A DNA stretch of 64,000 nucleotides, from NCBI GenBank assembly GCA_031382215.1, contig JANMYQ010000264.1, forward strand, positions 5,548 to 69,547. Reading direction: 5' to 3'. The stretch comes from LGRD01 sp031382215 (GTDB lineage: Bacteria > Pseudomonadota > Gammaproteobacteria > Burkholderiales > Burkholderiaceae_C). Of the stretch, positions 15,343 through 24,160 are shown in pieces (within the stretch, counting starts at the first letter, position 1; every line of letters begins with the position of its first letter). Under the pieces are notes generated by a model. It ran no database searches and was not told the origin of the DNA. It was given only the letters and a program-made list of their open reading frames with translations. The position numbers and the translations under genes are program-made.

Positions 15343-16899
15343 ATGAGCGGATTGCAAGAACGCCTGCGTGCGCTGTCACCCGCCGAATTGAAGGGCATCC
15401 GCCGCGGCATCGAAAAAGAGAGCCTGCGTGCCTTGCCCGGCGGCGGCCTGGCCCTCACACCGCACCCGGCCGGGCTCGGTTCGGCGCTGACGCACCCGCA
15501 CATCACCACCGACTACAGCGAATCGCAGCTTGAACTCATCACCGGCGTGCATGGCGACGTGGATGCCTGCATTGCCGAGCTGCGGCAGGTGCACCAAGTG
15601 GTTTACCGCGAGATCGGCGACGAGATGTTGTGGGTCGGCAGCATGCCCTGCGGTTTGCCCACCGACGAAACCATTCCGATCGGGCGCTACGGTTCGTCGA
15701 ACGTGGGCCGCGCGAAGAGCGTGTACCGCATGGGGTTGGGGCACCGCTACGGCCGGCGCATGCAGACGATCTCGGGCATCCATTACAACTGGTCGATGCC
15801 GGGGGTGTCGAGCGAAGCCTACTTCGGGCTGATTCGCAACTTCAGGCGCCACTCGTTCCTGCTGCTGTACCTGTTTGGCGCGTCGCCGGCTGTCTGTTCG
15901 AGCTTCGTGGCGGGCCGCGAGCACGAGTTGCAGACGCTCAAGGACCACACCCTGTACATGCCGCATGGCACCACCCTGCGCATGGGCCGTCTCGGTTACC
16001 AGAGCGACGCGCAGGCCACCCTGGCCGTCAGCTACAACAGCCTGGAGAGTTACGGCGTGTCGCTGCAAACCGCGCTGACGCGGCCCTACCCGCCGTACGA
16101 GACGGTCGGCATACGCAACCCCGGCGGCGACTACAACCAGCTCGCCACGAGCCTGCTGCAGATCGAGAACGAGTTCTACGGCACGATCCGCCCCAAGCGC
16201 GTGATCTTCCCCGGCGAGCGCCCGCTGCACGCGCTGCGCGAGCGCGGCGTGGAGTACGTGGAAGTGCGCTGCATGGACCTGGACCCGTTCGTGCCGGTCG
16301 GCATCCAGGCCCAGACCACACGCTTCATCGACGTGTTCCTGCTCCACTGCCTGCTGACCGACAGCCCGCCCGACACGCCTGAGGAGATCCAGGCGCTCGG
16401 CCGCAACCAGCAGCTCACCGCATCGCGCGGGCGCGAGCCCGGGTTACGCCTGGAACGCGACGGCGGCCCGATGCCGCTGGTCGATTGGGGGCTCGAGATC
16501 GTCGAACAATGCCACCCGATTGCCGAAGCGCTCGACGCGCTGCACGGCGGCTCGAACTACCGCGACGCGCTGCAGGCTGCCACCTCCGGCCTGCACGAGC
16601 CCGATGGCCTGCCCTCGGCCCACGTGCTCAAGGCGATGGCGCAAGACTTCGACAGTTCGTACGTGCGTTTCACCCGCGCGCAGTCCGAGTCGACCAAGAA
16701 GACGCTGCTGGGCCTGCCGCTGGCGCCCGACGTGCAGGCCCACTTCGCGCGCCTGGTGCAGGTGTCGGTCGACGAGCAGAAGAAGATCGAGTCGCTCGAC
16801 AGCCTGCCGTTCGAGATCTACCGCCAGCAATATTTGTCGGCCGACCGTCTGGGGGTGCACAAGCGGGCCAAGGCGGCGGTCGGGGTGGCTGCGCGATAG
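15343..16899 (+). CDS. gshA: Glutamate--cysteine ligase
   Basis: 518 residues, the same length as the E. coli enzyme. The N-terminus has GIEKESLRALPGG, followed by TDYSESQLELITG (glutamate and magnesium ligands), IGRYGSSNVGRAKSVYR, ISGIHYNWSMP and NPGGDYNQLA, all hallmarks of the gamma-proteobacterial GshA type. It catalyses the ATP-dependent first step of glutathione synthesis in the cytoplasm. GGAG lies about 10 bases before the ATG. The 12-base gap to the ThuA gene suggests cotranscription downstream. The upstream cysteine-desulfurase-like gene is the only thiol-related neighbour; gshB is not in the window. Confidence 0.93.
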   Translation: MSGLQERLRALSPAELKGIRRGIEKESLRALPGGGLALTPHPAGLGSALTHPHITTDYSESQLELITGVHGDVDACIAELRQVHQVVYREIGDEMLWVGSMPCGLPTDETIPIGRYGSSNVGRAKSVYRMGLGHRYGRRMQTISGIHYNWSMPGVSSEAYFGLIRNFRRHSFLLLYLFGASPAVCSSFVAGREHELQTLKDHTLYMPHGTTLRMGRLGYQSDAQATLAVSYNSLESYGVSLQTALTRPYPPYETVGIRNPGGDYNQLATSLLQIENEFYGTIRPKRVIFPGERPLHALRERGVEYVEVRCMDLDPFVPVGIQAQTTRFIDVFLLHCLLTDSPPDTPEEIQALGRNQQLTASRGREPGLRLERDGGPMPLVDWGLEIVEQCHPIAEALDALHGGSNYRDALQAATSGLHEPDGLPSAHVLKAMAQDFDSSYVRFTRAQSESTKKTLLGLPLAPDVQAHFARLVQVSVDEQKKIESLDSLPFEIYRQQYLSADRLGVHKRAKAAVGVAAR

Positions 16900-16911
16900 G
16901 GGAGGTTCAAC

Positions 16912-17664
16912 ATGCCGTTGCGCGTCACGGTCTGGGGCGAAAACGTCCACGAGAAGAAGCACGAGGCCGTCTCGGATCTTTATCCCGAGGGCATGCACGC
17001 GTGCATTGCCGCTGCGCTGAACACCGACCCCGACATCAGCGCCCGCTGTGCCACGCTGGACATGCCCGAACACGGCCTGACCGACGCGGTGCTGGCGCAG
17101 ACCGACGTGTTGACCTGGTGGGGCCATGCCGCGCATGACCAGGTGGCTGATGAGATCGTCGACCGCGTGCAGCGCCGCGTGCTTGAGGGCATGGGCCTGA
17201 TCGTGCTGCACAGCGGCCACCACTCGAAGATATTCAAACGCCTGTTGGGCCACAACTGCGACCTGGTCTGGCGCGAGGCCGGTGAGAAGGAGCGGCTCTG
17301 GGTATGCAACCCTGGCCACGCGATCGCGCAAGGCCTGCCGGCGTGGTTCGACATCGAACACGAAGAGATGTATGGCGAGCCGTTCGGCATTCCGAATCCC
17401 GACGAGGTGGTGTTCCTGTCATGGTTTGCCGGTGGCGAGGCCTTTCGCAGCGGCGTGACCTACCGGCGCGGCGCCGGCAAGCTGTTCTACTTTCGCCCCG
17501 GCCATGAAACCTACCCGACCTACCACCAGCCGCTGGTGCAGCAGGTGCTGCGCAATGCGGTGAAGTGGGCCCGGCCCGAAGGGCACTTCGTCTGGGGCGC
17601 GCCGAACCGGCCGATCGAAGCGTCGCTGGAGCCGCTGACAGAACACGGCCCGTCGGTGCACTGA
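16912..17664 (+). CDS. ThuA-domain protein
   Basis: A 250-residue class-I glutamine-amidotransferase-like fold. Typical ThuA elements are seen: VTVWGENVHEK at the start, DVLTWWGHAAHD, a LIVLHSGHHSKIFKRLLG strand-turn, the HPIAQGLP-type segment (here NPGHAIAQGLPAWF) and the C-terminal FYFRPGHETYPTY. ThuA proteins accompany sugar dehydrogenases and help use trehalose and other disaccharides. The next gene, 11 bases on, is a Gfo/Idh/MocA oxidoreductase and then an aldo-keto reductase, a classic carbohydrate-oxidation set. The exact reaction is undefined for the family. Confidence 0.88.
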   Translation: MPLRVTVWGENVHEKKHEAVSDLYPEGMHACIAAALNTDPDISARCATLDMPEHGLTDAVLAQTDVLTWWGHAAHDQVADEIVDRVQRRVLEGMGLIVLHSGHHSKIFKRLLGHNCDLVWREAGEKERLWVCNPGHAIAQGLPAWFDIEHEEMYGEPFGIPNPDEVVFLSWFAGGEAFRSGVTYRRGAGKLFYFRPGHETYPTYHQPLVQQVLRNAVKWARPEGHFVWGAPNRPIEASLEPLTEHGPSVH

Positions 17665-17675
17665 AGTGAACTGAG

Positions 17676-18740
17676 ATGGCCCTGCTGCGCATTGGCATCG
17701 TCGGCACTGGCGGCATGGCGCGAGCGCATGTGGCGGCGTTCCAGGCCATTGACGGCGTGCGCGTCACGGCCTGCATGGATGTGGTGCCGGGCCGCGCGCA
17801 GGCCTTCGCGGCGGCCCACGACATATCCCTGGGCACCGAAGATCCGGACGAGTTGTTTGCGGCGGTCGACGCCGTCAGCATCGTCACGCCCGACCGCTTT
17901 CATGCCGAACCCACGCTGGCCGCGCTGCAGGCCGGCAAACACGTGCTGTGCGAGAAGCCGCTGACGGTGACGGTGGCCGAAGCGCGCAAGGTCGCCGCCG
18001 CGGCGGCCGCGCGGCCGGAGCTGATCGGCATGGTCAACCTGAGTTACCGGCGCTCGGCGGCATCACTCGCCGCAGCCAAGCTGGTGGCCGCCGGCAAGCT
18101 CGGCGCATTGCGGCATGTGCAGGCGCACTACCTGCAATCGTGGCTGGCCAGCGACCTGTGGGGCCACTGGAGCAGCGAGGCCTTCTTGTGGCGGCTGCAG
18201 ACCGCCGCCGGCTCGGGCGGCGTGCTGGGCGACGTGGGTGTGCACATCCTCGACCTGACGAGCTTCGTGGCCGGCGACGTGGCGCGCGTGCGCTGCGACC
18301 TGCGCACGTTCGACAAGCTGCAGGGCGGCAAGGCTCACGCCACCTGGTTGGGCAAGCCGCTCGACGCCAACGACACCGCGCTGATCCAGCTCGACTTCGC
18401 CAGCGGGGCCACCGGCGTGGTGCAGGACACGCGTTGGGCCACCGGGCACATCAACCACCTGCGCGTGGAAGTGAGCGGCACCGACGGCGCGCTGCGCTTC
18501 GACCTGGACGAGAACGAAGAGCGCCTGCACGTCTGCCTGGGCCGAGACGTGAAGCGCGGCGTGTGGAAGGTGCGTGAGTTCAAGCCCGCGCCGACCGTGT
18601 GGCAGCGCTTCGTGCGCGCCGTGAAAACCGGCAAAGCCGAACAACCGGACATCGCGCGTGGCGCTCTGATGCAGGAACTGCTCGATGCCTGCACGCGCTC
18701 GGCCGCGTCGCAGCAATGGCAATCGATCGATCAGGAGTGA
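17676..18740 (+). CDS. Gfo/Idh/MocA-family NAD(P)-dependent oxidoreductase
   Basis: 354 residues with an N-terminal Rossmann fold (IGIVGTGGMARAHVAAF, residues 7-23) and the family EKPLTV motif containing the catalytic-region lysine. A C-terminal dimerisation/substrate domain follows, with GSGGVLGDVGVHILDL holding the usual D...H pair. It likely oxidises a sugar or inositol derivative. It lies 11 bases after the ThuA gene and 4 bases before the aldo-keto reductase, so all three form an operon. Substrate unknown. Confidence 0.9.
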   Translation: MALLRIGIVGTGGMARAHVAAFQAIDGVRVTACMDVVPGRAQAFAAAHDISLGTEDPDELFAAVDAVSIVTPDRFHAEPTLAALQAGKHVLCEKPLTVTVAEARKVAAAAAARPELIGMVNLSYRRSAASLAAAKLVAAGKLGALRHVQAHYLQSWLASDLWGHWSSEAFLWRLQTAAGSGGVLGDVGVHILDLTSFVAGDVARVRCDLRTFDKLQGGKAHATWLGKPLDANDTALIQLDFASGATGVVQDTRWATGHINHLRVEVSGTDGALRFDLDENEERLHVCLGRDVKRGVWKVREFKPAPTVWQRFVRAVKTGKAEQPDIARGALMQELLDACTRSAASQQWQSIDQE

Positions 18741-18744
18741 ACCC

Positions 18745-19773
18745 ATGGAACATCGACAACTCGGCCGGTCCGGCTTCAAGGTCCCGGCGCTCACCTTCGG
18801 CACCGGCACCTTCGGCGGCAAGGGCGACTTCTTCGGCGCCTGGGGCAGCACCGACGTGGCGCAGGCGCGCAAGCTGATCGACATCTGCCTCGACGCGGGC
18901 GTGAACATGTTCGACAGCGCCGACATCTATTCGTCCGGCAGCGCCGAGTCCATCCTCGGCGAAGCACTGAAGGGCCGGCCGCGCGACCAGCTCATCATCT
19001 CCACCAAGGCCACGTTCCGCAGCGGCGAAGGCGCAAACGAGGTGGGCTCGTCGCGCTACCACCTGGTGGCGGCGGTGAATGCCGCTTTGAAGCGCTTGGG
19101 CACCGACCACATCGACCTGTTCCAGCTGCATGGTTTCGACGCCACCACGCCGGTGGAGGAAACGCTCTCGACCCTGGACGACCTGGTGCGTGCCGGCAAG
19201 CTGCGCTACCTCGGCGTGTCCAACTTCTCCGGCTGGCACCTGATGAAGTCGCTCGCCGCGTCCGATCGCCACGGCTGGCAACGTTACGTGGCGCACCAGG
19301 CCTACTACTCACTGGTGGGGCGCGACTACGAATGGGAGCTGATGCCGCTCGGGCTGGACCAAGGCGTCGGCGCGGTGGTGTGGAGCCCCCTCGGCTGGGG
19401 CCGCCTGACCGGCAAGCTGCGCCGCGGCCAGCCGCTGCCGGCAACGAGCCGCCTGCACGTGACCGCCGACAAGGGCCCGCCGGTGCCGGACGACTACCTG
19501 TACCGCGTTGTCGATGCGCTCGACAAAGTGGCCGCCGAGACCGGCAAGTCCGTGCCGCAGATCGCGCTGAACTGGCTGCTGCAGCGGCCCACCGTGGCCA
19601 CCGTGGTGATCGGTGCGCGCGACGAAGCGCAGTTGCGCCAGAACCTCGGCGCGGTGGGTTGGGCGCTCACGCCCGCGCAGGTCGCGGAGCTCGATGCAGC
19701 CAGCGCCACGACCTTGGCCTACCCGTACTGGCACCAGCGCGGCTTCGTCGAGCGCAACCCGCCACCGGTCTGA
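18745..19773 (+). CDS. Aldo/keto reductase
   Basis: 342 residues from the ATG at 18745, which has AGGAG about 8 bases upstream. The TIM-barrel reductase has the catalytic tetrad pattern: D in FDSADIY, Y in DIYSSG, K in STKATF and H in QLHGFD. The NADPH-binding end VIGARDEAQLRQNL is present. It closes the ThuA / Gfo-Idh operon and probably handles the same carbohydrate. It is convergent with the GFA gene, leaving only 3 bases between the stops. Confidence 0.9.
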   Translation: MEHRQLGRSGFKVPALTFGTGTFGGKGDFFGAWGSTDVAQARKLIDICLDAGVNMFDSADIYSSGSAESILGEALKGRPRDQLIISTKATFRSGEGANEVGSSRYHLVAAVNAALKRLGTDHIDLFQLHGFDATTPVEETLSTLDDLVRAGKLRYLGVSNFSGWHLMKSLAASDRHGWQRYVAHQAYYSLVGRDYEWELMPLGLDQGVGAVVWSPLGWGRLTGKLRRGQPLPATSRLHVTADKGPPVPDDYLYRVVDALDKVAAETGKSVPQIALNWLLQRPTVATVVIGARDEAQLRQNLGAVGWALTPAQVAELDAASATTLAYPYWHQRGFVERNPPPV

Positions 19774-19776
19774 TCG

Positions 19777-20265
19777 TCACGACGTGAGGCCACGCCGCTC
19801 GTGCCATTGCGCAAGCGACATGTCGGGGTACGCGTCGAAGTGCGGGTCGCCGGCCAGGCCTTCCGGCTCGACCCAGGAAGCCTTCGAGCCGAGCATCAGG
19901 TGAACATGCGCCGGCGGCCGTGGCAGCGGCGTGTCGATCGCGCTGGCATGCGGGTGCACCAGCTCGGGCCAGGTCGGGTCCCACAACCACAGCGGGCTGC
20001 CGCAGCGGCTGCAGAAATGGCGGTGGCCGGTGCTCTGGCGCTGCTGCTCGCCTTCGCCGACCATCGCGCGGTAGGTGCGCAACTGGCGCTTGCCCTTCAG
20101 CACCTTCAGCGTTGCCGCATCGGCGCCGAGGTTGATGGCGTACCCGCCGGCGCCCGCCGTCTTGCGGCAGATCGAGCAGTAGCAGCGCATGAACGGGTAG
20201 GGCTGCGCCGACTGCACGCTGAACTTCACGCTGCCGCAATGGCATGAACCGTCGAGATGCATCAT
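19777..20265 (-). CDS. GFA-family zinc protein
   Basis: A 162-residue member of the glutathione-dependent formaldehyde-activating enzyme (GFA/CENP-V) fold. Zinc ligands are visible as SCHCGSVKF near the N-terminus, RCYCSICRK around residues 27-35, and FCSRCGSPL around residue 85-93. GGAGTTCG precedes the double ATG; the first is used. The family includes S-hydroxymethylglutathione synthase, but most members have unknown substrates. A gshA gene lies 3 kb away but not in the same operon. Confidence 0.88.
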   Translation of the reverse strand: MMHLDGSCHCGSVKFSVQSAQPYPFMRCYCSICRKTAGAGGYAINLGADAATLKVLKGKRQLRTYRAMVGEGEQQRQSTGHRHFCSRCGSPLWLWDPTWPELVHPHASAIDTPLPRPPAHVHLMLGSKASWVEPEGLAGDPHFDAYPDMSLAQWHERRGLTS

Positions 20266-20377
20266 CGAACTCCTGGGCCGCGCCGGCCCGACCTTCGGGA
20301 CGGCGATTTTGCGCCGCGCGTGTCGAAACCGCTGTCACCCGTTCGTCGTCAGAACAAGTCCACTCGAAGGAAGTCTC

Positions 20378-20953
20378 ATGTCATCTCGCCTGTCCATGCT
20401 TGCCGCGGCCCTGTTCGCCGCCTGCGCCGCCACGGCCGCGCCGGTCACCTACAAGGTCGACCCGGCGCACACCTTCCCCAGCTTCGAAGCCGACCACATG
20501 GGCATCTCGGTGTGGCGCGGCAAGCTCAACAAGAGCAGCGGCACCGTCACGCTGGACAAGGCCACCGGCGCCGGCACGGTGGACATCGTGATGGATCTGG
20601 CCAGCATCGACTTCGGCCTGGCCGACCTGAACCGCTGGGCCGCCGGGCCACACTTCTTCAACACCCGCAAGCACCCGAAGGCCAGCTACAAGGGCCGCTT
20701 CGACGGCGCCTCCGGCGGCCTGCCGGCGCAGGTGCTGGGTGAGCTCACCTTGAACAGTGTCACACGGCCAGTGGCGCTCAAGATCCACCTGTTCAAGTGC
20801 ATCCCGCACCCGCTGTTCAAGCGCGAGCTGTGCGGCGCCGACGCCAGCGCAACCTTCAACCGCGACGAGTTCGGCCTCGGCGTCGGCAAGGAGTACGGCT
20901 TCAACATGGACGTGAACCTGCGCATCCAGGTCGAGGCGGTCGCGGTGCCTTGA
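20378..20953 (+). CDS. YceI-family periplasmic protein
   Basis: 191 residues from the ATG at 20378 (AGGAAG upstream). A signal peptide ends near CAATAAPV. The mature part is the lipocalin-like YceI barrel: YKVDPAHTFPSFEADHMG, GTVTLDKATGAG, then the LTLNSVTRPVALKI strand and FNRDEFGLG. YceI proteins bind polyprenoid-type lipids or quinones in the periplasm. Two cysteines (CIPHPLF...LCGADA) may form a disulfide. Single-gene unit. Confidence 0.9.
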   Translation: MSSRLSMLAAALFAACAATAAPVTYKVDPAHTFPSFEADHMGISVWRGKLNKSSGTVTLDKATGAGTVDIVMDLASIDFGLADLNRWAAGPHFFNTRKHPKASYKGRFDGASGGLPAQVLGELTLNSVTRPVALKIHLFKCIPHPLFKRELCGADASATFNRDEFGLGVGKEYGFNMDVNLRIQVEAVAVP

Positions 20954-21111
20954 ACATTGAGGCATATCCGGCAGTCCACGCGCCGTCGCCGCACACCACG
21001 CGGCACGGCGCGGGTGCGTCCTACGCGCGTTCGGGTGATCGGCCGGCAGTGGCACGGCGCGGCGTGCACGATGCTCGGGGCTCCAACCTCTTCATTTGCA
21101 TCGGACACCGC

Positions 21112-21264
21112 ATGAACATCCAACTTGGCCTGACGCCGCTGATTTCGCTGCTGGCCGGCATCCTGATCCTGGTCATGCCCAGGCTGCTGAACTTCATCGT
21201 CGCGATCTACCTGATCGTGATCGGGCTGATCGGCTTGTTCGGTGCCAGCGGGATGCGGCTGTAG
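21112..21264 (+). CDS. DUF3096 small membrane protein
   Basis: A 50-residue peptide, MNIQLGLTPLISLLAGILI at its start, with two closely packed hydrophobic helices separated by MPRLLN. The second helix ends LIVIGLIGLFG. This is the DUF3096 pattern of very short inner-membrane proteins. The ATG at 21112 is chosen because the upstream in-frame translation has no family character. Its function is unknown. It converges on the aldo-keto reductase with 10 bases between stops. Confidence 0.85.
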   Translation: MNIQLGLTPLISLLAGILILVMPRLLNFIVAIYLIVIGLIGLFGASGMRL

Positions 21265-21274
21265 CCAGGTCGGG

Positions 21275-22330
21275 TCAGGGCCGACCGGGCCGGCTAGAAG
21301 CAGCGAGCTGCTTGCGCCGGTACTCGCCCTGGCGCTCGAACATCCAGCCCGGGTACTCGGCCGGCAGGCGGCTCACTTCATCGAGCTGATGCAGATCATC
21401 CGCATTCAACAGCACCTGCGTGGCCGCCAGGTTGTCGGCCAACTGATCGGGCCGCTTGGCGCCGACAATCACGCTGGTGACCTGCGGCTGGTGCAGCAGC
21501 CAGGCCAGCGCGATCTGCGCGACCGACACGCCGCGCGCCTGCGCGATCGGGCGCATCGTGTCGATGCAGGCATCGGCGCGGTCGCGGTTCACTGGCGGAA
21601 AGTCGAACGTGGTGCGGCGGCTGCCTTGTTCGCCAGGTTGGTCGCGCGCGTACTTGCCGCTCAGCAAGCCGCCTGCCAACGGGCTCCATACCATCAGACC
21701 CACGCCTTCGCTTTTCAGCATCGGCACCAGCTCGCGCTCGAGGTCGCGGCCGGCCAAGGTGTAGTAGGCCTGCAGCGACTCGAAGCGCGCCAGGTTCAGG
21801 CGCTCTGAAACTCCGAGCGCCTTGACGATCTGCCACGCGGCCCAGTTCGACACGCCGACGTAACGCACCAAGCCGCGCTGCACCAGGTGGTCGAGCGCAC
21901 GCACCGTCTCCTCGATCGGCGTGGCCGGATCGAAGCCGTGGATCTGGTACAGGTCGATGTGCTCCAGCTGCAGCCGCTTCAGGCTCGCGTGCACACCGTC
22001 GATGAGGTGGCCGCGCGACGCACCGCGCGCGTTCGGCCCCGGCCCCATCTCGCTGAACACCTTGGTGGCCACCACCACGCTGTCGCGCGCCACCTTCAGG
22101 TTCTTCAGCGCCTGCCCGGTGAGCTGCTCCGAGCGCCCGCCGGCATACATGTCGGCGGTGTCGATGAAGTTGATGCCGGCGTCCAGCGCCTGGCCGACCA
22201 GGCGTTCGGCATCGGCCTGCTGCACCTGGCCGATCTTGTCCCAGATGCCCTCGCCGCCACCGAAGGTCATCGTGCCCAGGCAGAGTTCCGAGACGAACAG
22301 GCCGGTTCGGCCGAGGGGTTTGTGGCGCAT
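21275..22330 (-). CDS. Aldo/keto reductase
   Basis: 351 residues from the ATG at 22330, which opens the conserved MRHKPLGRTGLFVSELCLGTM. Catalytic pattern: DTADMYAGG (D, Y), ATKVF (K) and QIHGFD (H). SVIVGAKRPDQLADNL near the C-terminus binds NADPH. It resembles the YajO/general stress-type reductases acting on aldehydes. It is not in an operon; the outer-membrane-protein gene starts 155 bases away on the other strand. Confidence 0.9.
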   Translation of the reverse strand: MRHKPLGRTGLFVSELCLGTMTFGGGEGIWDKIGQVQQADAERLVGQALDAGINFIDTADMYAGGRSEQLTGQALKNLKVARDSVVVATKVFSEMGPGPNARGASRGHLIDGVHASLKRLQLEHIDLYQIHGFDPATPIEETVRALDHLVQRGLVRYVGVSNWAAWQIVKALGVSERLNLARFESLQAYYTLAGRDLERELVPMLKSEGVGLMVWSPLAGGLLSGKYARDQPGEQGSRRTTFDFPPVNRDRADACIDTMRPIAQARGVSVAQIALAWLLHQPQVTSVIVGAKRPDQLADNLAATQVLLNADDLHQLDEVSRLPAEYPGWMFERQGEYRRKQLAASSRPGRP

Positions 22331-22485
22331 GGTCGCAAGCGGTGGTGGCAAGGGCCTGCAGCATAGGCGCCTTCGATGATTCTTGCTGCCTGGCCGGGTG
22401 GTGCGCGCCGGCGCTCAGGTGGCCTTAAGGAAGCGCGTGCCCACTGTGCACCTACGGCGGGTTTCCCGCAGCACTGTGGATCTTC

Positions 22486-24138
22486 ATGTCTTCATTCACC
22501 GTGCGCCGATGGGCCGTGGGGGCTCGGGCCGTGTGGCTCGGTCTGGTCGTGCTGCTGCCGGCACTGTCCAGCGGTGTGGCAGCGCAAGCCCTTCCCACAT
22601 TTGCAGAACTCGAAGCCGCCGGCGCGATCATCGGCGAGGTCCGCATTCTCAATCGAGACATCTTCGACACCGACGACCCAAAGGAAGACTACCGCCTCTT
22701 CCGCGCTGTCAACGCGCTGCACATCCAGACCCGCCAGGGCGTGATCGAACGTGCGCTGCTGTTCAAGCGCGGCGAGCCGCTGGTGGCGCGACGCGTCGAA
22801 GAAAGCGAACGCGTGCTGCGCAGCACACGCTACCTGTTCGACGTGAACCTGCGCGTGGCGGCCTGGCACGACGGCGTGGCCGACATCGACGTGGAGACGC
22901 GCGACACCTGGACGCTCGACCCGGGCATCAGTGTCAGCCGTTCGGGCGGCAGCAACGCGACCGGCATCAACCTGCGCGAGTACAACCTGCTGGGCACCGG
23001 CATCGCGGTGAGCCTGGGCCACTCCAGCAACGTCGACCGCTCGGGTAACGAGTTCCAGGTTTCCAACGACCGCGCCTTCGGCACCTGGACCTCGATGAGC
23101 TACAGCCGCGCCAGCAACAGCGACGGCCAGCGCCAGGCGGCGTCGGTCGCGCGGCCCTTCTACGCGCTCGACACACCGTGGGCGGCGGGCGTGTCGGCGT
23201 CGGACGATGACCGCATCGAGTCGATCTACAACGCCGGCAACGTGGTCGGGCAGTACCGCCACCGGCAGCGTCTCGGCGAGGTCTACGGCGGCCTGTCGCA
23301 GGGCCGCGTGGACGGCTGGGTGCAGCGCTGGTCGCTCGGCGTGAGCCAGCAGGACGACCGCTACGAACTCGAACCCGGGCGCGTGTCGCCCGTGGCGTTG
23401 CCGACGGACGATCTGCTGGTGGCGCCCTTCGTTCGCTACGAGCTGATCGAGGACCGCTTCGAGAAACTGCAGAACCGCAACCAGATCGGCCGCTCGGAGT
23501 TCTTTGCGCTGGGCCTGAACGCGACCGCGCAACTCGGCCACGCCTTCACCGGCCTGGGCTCGAGCCGCGACGCGTGGTTGTATTCGGGCACGCTGTCCAA
23601 GGGCTTCGAGCCACTCGCCGGTCACACGCTGCTGATGTCGGCCGCACTGTCGGGCCAGTACAGCGGCGGCGAGCTGCGGCGCCAGCGCCTGGGCGGCCAG
23701 GCCCAGTATTACCTGCCGCAGAGCCCGCATTGGCTGTTCTATGCCGCAGCGTCGGGTGACATGCTGACGAACCCCGACCCGACCGATGCGCTGCTGCTGG
23801 GCGGCGACAACGGCCTGCGCGGCTACCCGCTGCGCTACCAGAGCGGCACGCGCCGCGCGCTGTTCACGCTGGAGGAACGCGCCTACTCCGACCTGTACGT
23901 GTGGCGCCTGTTCAAGGTCGGCGGCGCCGCGTTCTTCGACGCTGGCCGCGCCTGGGGTGGCAACAACATCAACACCGCGCAGCCCGGCTGGCTCGCCAGC
24001 GCCGGCGTTGGCCTGCGCATCTTCAGCGTGCGCGCCGCGTTCAGCAACGTGCTGCACCTGGACCTGGCGTTCCCGCTCGACCCGGACACCAACGTCAAGC
24101 GGGTGCAGTTCCTGGTCAAGACGAAGGCGAGTTTCTGA
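22486..24138 (+). CDS. BamA/TamA-like outer membrane protein
   Basis: 550 residues. A signal peptide (residues 1-33) is followed by a POTRA-like segment (GEVRILNRDIFDTDD..., with the RGEPLVARRVEESERVLR motif) and then a long beta-rich C-terminal domain typical of the surface-antigen D15/Omp85 barrel. The latter contains GGDNGLRGYPLRYQSG, the conserved L6-loop RGY motif (here RGYPLR), and ends in an aromatic residue (VKTKASF), as outer-membrane barrels do. With one POTRA-like domain it is more like the short Omp85 relatives than BamA itself. It may insert or export a specific outer-membrane partner. Confidence 0.82.
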   Translation: MSSFTVRRWAVGARAVWLGLVVLLPALSSGVAAQALPTFAELEAAGAIIGEVRILNRDIFDTDDPKEDYRLFRAVNALHIQTRQGVIERALLFKRGEPLVARRVEESERVLRSTRYLFDVNLRVAAWHDGVADIDVETRDTWTLDPGISVSRSGGSNATGINLREYNLLGTGIAVSLGHSSNVDRSGNEFQVSNDRAFGTWTSMSYSRASNSDGQRQAASVARPFYALDTPWAAGVSASDDDRIESIYNAGNVVGQYRHRQRLGEVYGGLSQGRVDGWVQRWSLGVSQQDDRYELEPGRVSPVALPTDDLLVAPFVRYELIEDRFEKLQNRNQIGRSEFFALGLNATAQLGHAFTGLGSSRDAWLYSGTLSKGFEPLAGHTLLMSAALSGQYSGGELRRQRLGGQAQYYLPQSPHWLFYAAASGDMLTNPDPTDALLLGGDNGLRGYPLRYQSGTRRALFTLEERAYSDLYVWRLFKVGGAAFFDAGRAWGGNNINTAQPGWLASAGVGLRIFSVRAAFSNVLHLDLAFPLDPDTNVKRVQFLVKTKASF

Positions 24139-24160
24139 GCGCGCCTTCGCTTTGCCGAGT

